From the NCBI GenBank assembly GCA_040385245.1, contig JAZKHT010000007.1, positions 558,001 to 622,000 of the forward strand: 64,000 bases of DNA, written 5' to 3'. A program made the position numbers and the translations under genes. Each line of letters starts with the position of its first letter. Positions within the stretch are counted from its first letter, which is position 1. Shown here one piece after another: positions 58,997-64,000 of this stretch. The notes beneath the pieces were generated by a model, which saw only the letters and a list, made by a program, of their open reading frames with translations, had not been told where the DNA came from and made no database searches. The stretch comes from JAZKHT01 sp040385245. GTDB taxonomy: Bacteria > Pseudomonadota > Alphaproteobacteria > Rhodobacterales > Rhodobacteraceae.

Positions 58997-60910
58997 ATGA
59001 CCGACCGACCGACCACCCCCGTGCTGGACCGTGTGCGCATCCCTGCGGACATGAAGGCGCTGTCTGACCGCGAGTTGCACCAGCTTGCCCATGACCTGCG
59101 GGCCGAGACGATTTCCGCTGTCTCCGTGACCGGGGGGCACCTGGGCGCAGGCCTTGGCGTGGTGGAATTGACGGTGGCGCTGCATGCTGTGTTCGACGCG
59201 CCGCGCGACAAGATCATCTGGGACGTGGGCCACCAGTGCTATCCGCACAAGATCCTGACAGGGCGGCGTGACCGCATCCGCACCTTGCGCACCGAAGGCG
59301 GGCTGTCGGGCTTTACCAAGCGGTCCGAGTCGCCCTATGACCCGTTTGGCGCCGCGCACTCCAGCACATCGATTTCCGCTGCACTGGGTTTTGCCTGCGC
59401 GCGCGATCTGGGCGGCGATCCGGGCGACGCGATTGCCGTGATCGGTGACGGATCGATGAGCGCTGGCATGGCCTACGAGGCGATGAACAACGCGGGCCAT
59501 CTGAAAAAACGGCTGTTTGTCATTCTGAACGACAATGAAATGAGCATTGCCCCCCCGGTTGGTGCGATGTCATCCTACCTCAGCCGCCTTTATGCCGGAG
59601 AGCCGTTTCAGGAACTGAAAACGGCAGCCAAGGGCATGGTCAGCCTGCTTCCCGAACCGTTTCAGGAAGGGGCGCGCCGGGCGAAGGAAATGCTGAAAGG
59701 CATGGCCATCGGCGGGACGCTGTTCGAAGAGTTGGGCTTTTCCTACGTCGGGCCGGTTGACGGGCACGATCTGGATCAGTTGTTGCCCTTGCTGCGCACG
59801 GTCAAGCAGCGCGCGACGGGGCCGATGCTGCTGCATGTAATCACCAAAAAGGGCAAAGGCTATGCCCCCGCCGAAGCGGCGCGCGACAAGGGCCATGCGA
59901 CGGGCAAGTTTGATGTGCTGACCGGCGTGCAGGTCAAGGCGGCATCGAACGCGCCCAGCTACACCAAGGTTTTCGCCCAATCGCTGGTGGCCGAGGCTGC
60001 GCGCGATGAAAAGATTGTGGCGATCACCGCCGCGATGCCGGATGGCACCGGGTTGAACCTGTTTGCCGAACGCTTTCCCAAACGGTGTTTTGACGTAGGA
60101 ATTGCCGAACAGCACGCGGTCACCTTCAGCGCAGGCTTGGCCGCAGGCGGGATGAAGCCGTTTTGCGCGCTGTATTCCACATTCCTGCAACGCGGATATG
60201 ATCAGGTGGTGCATGACGTGGCGATCCAGCGGCTTCCCGTCCGCTTTGCCATCGACCGGGCGGGGCTGGTAGGGGCGGACGGGGCCACGCATGCGGGATC
60301 CTTCGACGTGGCGTTTCTGGCCAATCTGCCCGGCATCGTGGTCATGGCCGCCGCAGACGAGGCTGAGTTGGTGCATATGGTCGCCACGGCTGCCGCGCAT
60401 GATGAAGGACCCATCGCGTTTCGTTTTCCGCGCGGCGATGGCGTGGGCGTCGACATGCCCAACCGGGGCGTGCCGTTGGAAATCGGCAAGGGCCGCGTGA
60501 TGCGTGAAGGGGGGCGCGTGGCGATCCTGTCTTTCGGCACACGGCTGGCCGAGGTTCTGGTCGCAGCCGAGGCATTGGCCGCGCGCGGCTTGCCGCCCAC
60601 AGTGGTGGATGCACGGTTCGCCAAGCCGCTGGATGCCGATCTGATCCTGCGTCTTGCGCGCGAGCATGAGGCGCTGATCACGGTCGAAGAAGGCGCAATT
60701 GGCGGCTTTGGCAGCCATGTCGCGCAATTGCTGGCCGAGGCGGGGGTGTTCGACCGGGGCCTGCGCTATCGGTCGATGGTTCTGCCCGACGTGTTCATTG
60801 ATCAGGCCTCGCCCGAGGCGATGTACCGCGTGGCAGGCATGGACGCCGCACAGATCGAGGCGAAGGTGCTACAGACCCTGGGCATCGCCGTGGTTGGAAA
60901 GCGCGCCTGA
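58997..60910 (+). CDS. dxs: 1-deoxy-D-xylulose-5-phosphate synthase
   Basis: A 637-residue thiamine-diphosphate enzyme that opens the MEP isoprenoid pathway (pyruvate plus glyceraldehyde 3-phosphate). The TPP motif is GDGSMSAGMAYEAMNNAGHL; the catalytic Glu region is DVGIAEQHAVTFSAG. GGGGAGAGG precedes the ATG. It supplies precursors for the adjacent ispA, hence the shared operon. A weak hairpin (60916-60951) follows. Confidence 0.96.
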   Translation: MTDRPTTPVLDRVRIPADMKALSDRELHQLAHDLRAETISAVSVTGGHLGAGLGVVELTVALHAVFDAPRDKIIWDVGHQCYPHKILTGRRDRIRTLRTEGGLSGFTKRSESPYDPFGAAHSSTSISAALGFACARDLGGDPGDAIAVIGDGSMSAGMAYEAMNNAGHLKKRLFVILNDNEMSIAPPVGAMSSYLSRLYAGEPFQELKTAAKGMVSLLPEPFQEGARRAKEMLKGMAIGGTLFEELGFSYVGPVDGHDLDQLLPLLRTVKQRATGPMLLHVITKKGKGYAPAEAARDKGHATGKFDVLTGVQVKAASNAPSYTKVFAQSLVAEAARDEKIVAITAAMPDGTGLNLFAERFPKRCFDVGIAEQHAVTFSAGLAAGGMKPFCALYSTFLQRGYDQVVHDVAIQRLPVRFAIDRAGLVGADGATHAGSFDVAFLANLPGIVVMAAADEAELVHMVATAAAHDEGPIAFRFPRGDGVGVDMPNRGVPLEIGKGRVMREGGRVAILSFGTRLAEVLVAAEALAARGLPPTVVDARFAKPLDADLILRLAREHEALITVEEGAIGGFGSHVAQLLAEAGVFDRGLRYRSMVLPDVFIDQASPEAMYRVAGMDAAQIEAKVLQTLGIAVVGKRA

Positions 60911-60915
60911 CGGTT

Positions 60916-60951
60916 GCACCGAAAATCTTCGTATGAAGGTTTTTCTGGTGC
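60916..60951 (+). other. Imperfect hairpin downstream of dxs
   Basis: GCACC ... GGTGC with an inner CTTC-GTAT-GAAG. It could end the dxs transcript weakly, but T-run placement inside the stem makes it an unconvincing terminator. Confidence 0.3.
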
Positions 60952-60985
60952 GCGGGGGCGGTTGTTTCGGGTGTAGACTGTCGCC

Positions 60986-62239
60986 ATGCCCGCGCTGTGC
61001 CGAGATTGCCTGACCACATTTGACGCCGGGACGCGCTGCCCCGCGTGCCGGTCGCCGCGTGTAATTGCGCATCCCGAACTGTTCGATCTGTCCATCGCGC
61101 ATATGGATTGCGACGCCTTTTACGCCAGCGTGGAAAAGCGCGACGCGCCCGAACTGGCGGACAAACCGGTGATCGTGGGGGGCGGCACGCGGGGCGTGGT
61201 GTCCACCTGCTGCTACATCGCGCGGATTTCCGGCGTGCGGTCGGCCATGCCGATGTTTCAGGCGTTGAAGCTGTGTCCCGGCGCGGTGGTGGTCAAGCCG
61301 CGCATGGGCGTTTACGTCGACGTGTCGCGCCGCATCCGCGCGATGATGGAAGAATTGACGCCCTCTATCGAGCCGCTGTCACTGGACGAGGCCTTTCTGG
61401 ATCTGACCGGCACAGCGCGCCTGCATGGGGCACCGCCTGCCGTGCTGATGGCGCGGTTACTGCGACGGATGGAAACCGAACTGGGCCTGTCCGGGTCGGT
61501 CGGGTTGTCGCACAACAAGTTTCTGGCCAAGATCGCGTCCGATCTGGACAAGCCGCGCGGCTTTTCGGTGATCGGCCGGGCCGATACGGCAGACTTCCTG
61601 CGCCCGAAACCGGTGCGGATCATCTGGGGCGTGGGCACCGCGACGCAAACCGCGCTGGAAAGTGCGGGCATCCGCACCATCGCCGATCTTTTGCGCTGGG
61701 ACAGGGCCGATCTGGGCGCGCGCTTTGGCAGCATGGGTGACCGGCTGTGGCATCTGGCACGGGGTCTGGATGCGCGCCGGGTGAACCGGGACGAACGGCC
61801 AAAGTCGATCAGCAAGGAAACCACTTTTAACGAAGACACGTCTGACCCCGACATTCTGGATGGCCATATCTGGCGGCTGGCCGAACAGGTGGCGGACCGG
61901 GCCAAGGCCAAATCGCTGGCGGGGCGGACGGTCACGCTGAAACTGAAGCGGGGGGATTTCCAACTGGTCACCCGTCGCCACGCCCTGCCCGATCCGACGC
62001 AGACCGCCGATCGCATCTATCGCGCCGCGCGCGACCTGTTCGACCATGCCGGGACCAAGGGGCCGTTCCGCCTGATCGGGGTGGGGATTTCCGACCTGAT
62101 CCCCGAAATCGACGCCGACCGCATGGCCGACCTTCTGGACCCAAACGCAGGCAAACGCGCGGCGGCGGAACGGGCCACGGACGCCATTCGCGCACGTTTC
62201 GGTGCCGAGGCGATCATCAAGGGCCGGTCCTTGCGGTGA
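60986..62239 (+). CDS. dinB: DNA polymerase IV with N-terminal zinc ribbon
   Basis: A 417-residue Y-family translesion polymerase. The N-terminal 30 residues are a zinc ribbon (CRDCLTTFDAGTRCPACRS), absent from E. coli DinB. Polymerase motifs: AHMDCDAFYASVEKRD (metal Asp), SLDEAFLDL and GLSHNKFLAKIASDLDKP. The little-finger domain follows (QLVTRRHALPDPTQ). No GTTC-N7-GTTC LexA box was found in the 75-base gap upstream. Its stop abuts the convergent amidohydrolase gene. Confidence 0.94.
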   Translation: MPALCRDCLTTFDAGTRCPACRSPRVIAHPELFDLSIAHMDCDAFYASVEKRDAPELADKPVIVGGGTRGVVSTCCYIARISGVRSAMPMFQALKLCPGAVVVKPRMGVYVDVSRRIRAMMEELTPSIEPLSLDEAFLDLTGTARLHGAPPAVLMARLLRRMETELGLSGSVGLSHNKFLAKIASDLDKPRGFSVIGRADTADFLRPKPVRIIWGVGTATQTALESAGIRTIADLLRWDRADLGARFGSMGDRLWHLARGLDARRVNRDERPKSISKETTFNEDTSDPDILDGHIWRLAEQVADRAKAKSLAGRTVTLKLKRGDFQLVTRRHALPDPTQTADRIYRAARDLFDHAGTKGPFRLIGVGISDLIPEIDADRMADLLDPNAGKRAAAERATDAIRARFGAEAIIKGRSLR

Positions 62240-63112
62240 CTATTCCGCCGCCAAGGGCAGCGCTTGGCGATACTGGCCGGTGATTTCGGTCACAACAGCC
62301 GTCATCAGCGCGTGAAAGGCGGCAAAGTCGGCGCGGGGTTCGATGCGCGCTTCGTCCATGTACAGCGCGCGGTCAATCTCCACCTGCACGACATGCTGGC
62401 GACGCGACGGGCGACCATAAGCCTGGGCTATATACGCCCCAGCAAAGGGCGCGTTGCGCACCACGCGCAGGCCCGCGCCGGCAAAGGCTGATTCGATCCG
62501 CTCGATCACGTCACGACCTGCGGCAGCGCCGAAGCGGTCACCCAGCACGACATCCGGGCGCGGATGTCCGGGGCGTGCGTGCGCCTCGATCGCCTCGTGC
62601 GGCATGGAATGACAGTCGATCAGGATGGCCTGATTGAACAGGGCATGGCTTTCGTCGATCAGACCGCGCAGCGCATCGTGGTAGGGATGCCAATAGCCGG
62701 TGATGCGGTGCTGCGCCTCGACCGCTGTCATCTTGCCGCGATAGATGGCGCGTCCCCCGGCGACAACGCGGGGAATCACGCCCAGACCGGACGAAATGCG
62801 CGGATTGTGCGGGCTGCGGTCGATTCCTTCGATCACGGCGGGGTCAAGTTCGTCTGCGGCGCGGTTCAGGTCCAGGAACGCGCGCGGGGCACGGGCGGCG
62901 ATCAGCGGCGCACCCGACAGGGGCGCGTGGCTGAACAGCGTATCGACAAAGGCATCCTCCGACGACCGGATGGCGTGGGCGTCCAGCAAGCTTGCCCCCA
63001 GAAATGCCGCCGGATAATCCCGCCCGCTGTGCGGAGAGGAAAAGATCACCGGCGTGTCGCGCCGGTCGGGCAACAGCAGGGCAAAGGGTTCGGTCATGCG
63101 TTCGCTGGTCAT
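62240..63112 (-). CDS. N-formylglutamate amidohydrolase family protein
   Basis: A 290-residue FGase-type hydrolase (zinc hydrolase; histidine degradation in its best-known member). Marks: VIFSSPHSGRDYPAAF, FVDTLFSHAPL, ILIDCHSMPHE and VVQVEIDRALYMDE. No hut genes are nearby, so the substrate may be another N-formyl or N-acyl amino acid. Met at 63097 is an alternative start. No obvious ribosome site in front. Confidence 0.9.
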   Translation of the reverse strand: MTSERMTEPFALLLPDRRDTPVIFSSPHSGRDYPAAFLGASLLDAHAIRSSEDAFVDTLFSHAPLSGAPLIAARAPRAFLDLNRAADELDPAVIEGIDRSPHNPRISSGLGVIPRVVAGGRAIYRGKMTAVEAQHRITGYWHPYHDALRGLIDESHALFNQAILIDCHSMPHEAIEAHARPGHPRPDVVLGDRFGAAAGRDVIERIESAFAGAGLRVVRNAPFAGAYIAQAYGRPSRRQHVVQVEIDRALYMDEARIEPRADFAAFHALMTAVVTEITGQYRQALPLAAE

Positions 63113-63153
63113 GGTAACAGATATAGACAGGATTTTTGCTTTGCCAAAACCCC

Positions 63154-63182
63154 TTGAACCCCCGCGCGACTCCTTTTATAGA
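63154..63182 (+). promoter_or_regulatory. Promoter of tRNA-Val
   Basis: TTGAAC (63154-63159), 17-base spacer, TATAGA (63177-63182), about 70 bases before the tRNA. Confidence 0.65.
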
Positions 63183-63251
63183 CCCGACGACCGACGCGGA
63201 CCCACCCGCGTCCTTTTGTTTCGGGGCACAGGTGGGGACAAAGACGGATGT

Positions 63252-63326
63252 GGGCGGTTAGCTCAGCGGTAGAGCACTACGTTGACATCGTAGTGGCCAC
63301 TGGTTCGATCCCAGTACCGCCCACCA
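63252..63326 (+). tRNA. tRNA-Val (anticodon GAC)
   Basis: A 75-base gene with an encoded CCA. Acceptor GGGCGGT pairs with ACCGCCC; anticodon stem CTACG / CGTAG with loop TTGACAT (anticodon GAC); T loop GGTTCGATCCC. No terminator lies between it and rpmJ. Confidence 0.96.
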
Positions 63327-63395
63327 TTTTCGCCGTCCCGCAAGGGGCACAGGTTTTATCAGGCGCACGCGCGCCGCGACAAAGGGAGACGACCG

Positions 63396-63521
63396 ATGAA
63401 GGTTGCAAACTCGCTCCGCTCGCTCAAGACCCGTCATCGCGATTGCCAGGTCGTGCGCCGCAAAGGCCGCGTCTATGTGATCAACAAGACGCAAAAGCGT
63501 TACAAGGCCCGTCAGGGCTGA
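63396..63521 (+). CDS. rpmJ: 50S ribosomal protein L36
   Basis: A 41-residue ribosomal protein: MKVANSLRSLKTRHRDCQVV then RRKGRVYVINKTQKRYKARQ and G. This is the longer, zinc-ligand-poor L36 type seen in alphaproteobacteria (it keeps one Cys). AAAGGGAG lies eight bases before the ATG. Sits 70 bases after tRNA-Val and ends at a terminator. Confidence 0.96.
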   Translation: MKVANSLRSLKTRHRDCQVVRRKGRVYVINKTQKRYKARQG

Positions 63522-63545
63522 ACGCTGATTGAGCAGATCACCGAC

Positions 63546-63578
63546 AAGGCCGCCGACGGGAAACCGCGGCGGCCTTTT
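63546..63578 (+). terminator. Terminator after rpmJ
   Basis: AAGGCCGCC ... GGCGGCCTT followed by TT: strong stem with short T run, 25 bases after the stop. Confidence 0.78.
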
Positions 63579-63690
63579 CCATTCGCGCAAGACGCAGACT
63601 CGGGACGTTCGGGCAGACTCGTTGCGCGTGCTTCATGGACAGCGGGCGGACGCGGCCCTAGCATCAGCCGACAAAATCAGGAGGCGCATG

Positions 63691-64000
63691 ATGCGGCTGT
63701 ATTATTCCCCAACGTCGCCCTATGCGCGCAAATGTCTGGTGTTGCTGCGCGAAACAGGTCTGGCGGCACAGACCGAGGTGGTGATCGCCTCTGGCACGCC
63801 GCTGGACCCCGGATCGATCCCGCTGGAGAAGAACCCCTTGGGCAAGATCCCCGCGCTGGAGCGGGATGAGGGCCCCGCCCTGTACGACAGCCGGGTCATC
63901 TGTCGATATCTGGATGATCTGGCGGGGGCCGGTCTGTATGGCGCGGCCCCGCGCCTGTGGGACACGCTGGTGCTTGAGGCGACGGCGGACGGCATTCTGG
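63691..64000 (+). CDS. Glutathione S-transferase family protein (3'-partial)
   Basis: The first 103 codons of a GST cut by the window end. The thioredoxin-fold start is clear: MRLYYSPTSPYARKCLVLLR, then NPLGKIPALERDEG and LYDSRVICRYLDDL. AGGAGG lies six bases before the ATG at 63691 and only three before the ATG at 63688, so the former is preferred. The Ser/Cys choice (SPTSPYARK) suggests a beta/theta-like class. Substrate not readable. Confidence 0.88.
   Translation, partial: MRLYYSPTSPYARKCLVLLRETGLAAQTEVVIASGTPLDPGSIPLEKNPLGKIPALERDEGPALYDSRVICRYLDDLAGAGLYGAAPRLWDTLVLEATADGIL

Noticed and set aside
60916..60951. A strong terminator for the dxs operon
   Set aside because: The hairpin is imperfect and its T run lies within the stem, so it is listed only as a weak structure.
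60911..60985. A LexA box upstream of dinB
   Set aside because: No GTTC-N7-GTTC or close variant is present; only GTTG followed by unrelated sequence.
1..64000. CRISPR arrays, insertion sequences or prophage
   Set aside because: No regularly spaced repeats, transposase, integrase or phage structural gene was seen on either strand.

Overview
The window is a stretch of a high-GC alphaproteobacterial chromosome, most likely from Rhodobacterales (Roseobacter/Paracoccaceae type). Evidence: a rimP-nusA-ylxR-infB operon with a YlxR-L7Ae fusion, a PetP/PetR-type regulator pair beside ilvE, an xseB-ispA-dxs block, a zinc-ribbon DinB, a FzlA-like glutathione-transferase-fold protein, Kdo/Lpt lipopolysaccharide genes, and an intergenic repeat I associate with this order. 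Nearly everything reads as intact core genome. No rRNA, CRISPR array, insertion sequence or integrase was seen. No stretch over about 300 bases lacks a gene; the longer gaps (14851-15050, 23425-23600, 35449-35692, 39162-39382) hold promoters and leaders.

Layout. 1-4430: type I secretion operon (TolC-like protein cut by the window edge, ABC exporter, HlyD adaptor). 4434-6208: divergent ubiG and a proline iminopeptidase. 6260-11945: translation/transcription operon rimP-nusA-ylxR-infB with a terminator-like hairpin in its leader and a hairpin across the nusA stop. 11980-14850 (minus): a 46-residue ORF, mutT, argJ and a parvulin isomerase. 15051-20191: secA, a solute-binding/OmpA fusion and radC. 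20241-23568 (minus): dnaK-dnaJ with a heat-shock-type promoter and an intercistronic hairpin. 23601-34381: alkB-like gene, then a surface-polysaccharide region (ABC-2 permease, cysQ, kdsB, four glycosyltransferases, galU, a two-module sulfotransferase); cysQ plus sulfotransferase suggests a sulfated polymer.

34369-39161 (minus): ptsN, hpf, lptB, lptA, lptC, kdsD and an RNase D-type exonuclease: Kdo synthesis and LPS transport, without rpoN at the place many proteobacteria carry it. 39383-39467: tRNA-Leu(CAG). 39627-48763: NDUFA9-like protein, uppP, and glutamate synthase gltD/gltB separated by a secreted protein and a GFA-family zinc protein. 48895-52556: mtgA, FzlA-like, queG, an SDR and a 56-residue ORF.

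52557-54047 is the one clearly atypical segment: two overlapping genes of unknown function with lower GC (about 52-55% in two lines counted by hand, against 70% in a neighbouring line), closed by a bidirectional terminator shared with ilvE. It is the best candidate for an undescribed accessory system. 54065-64000 returns to core genes: ilvE, petP/petR, a secreted protein, an HDAC-fold deacetylase with xseB-ispA-dxs, dinB, N-formylglutamate amidohydrolase, tRNA-Val(GAC), rpmJ and a partial glutathione S-transferase.
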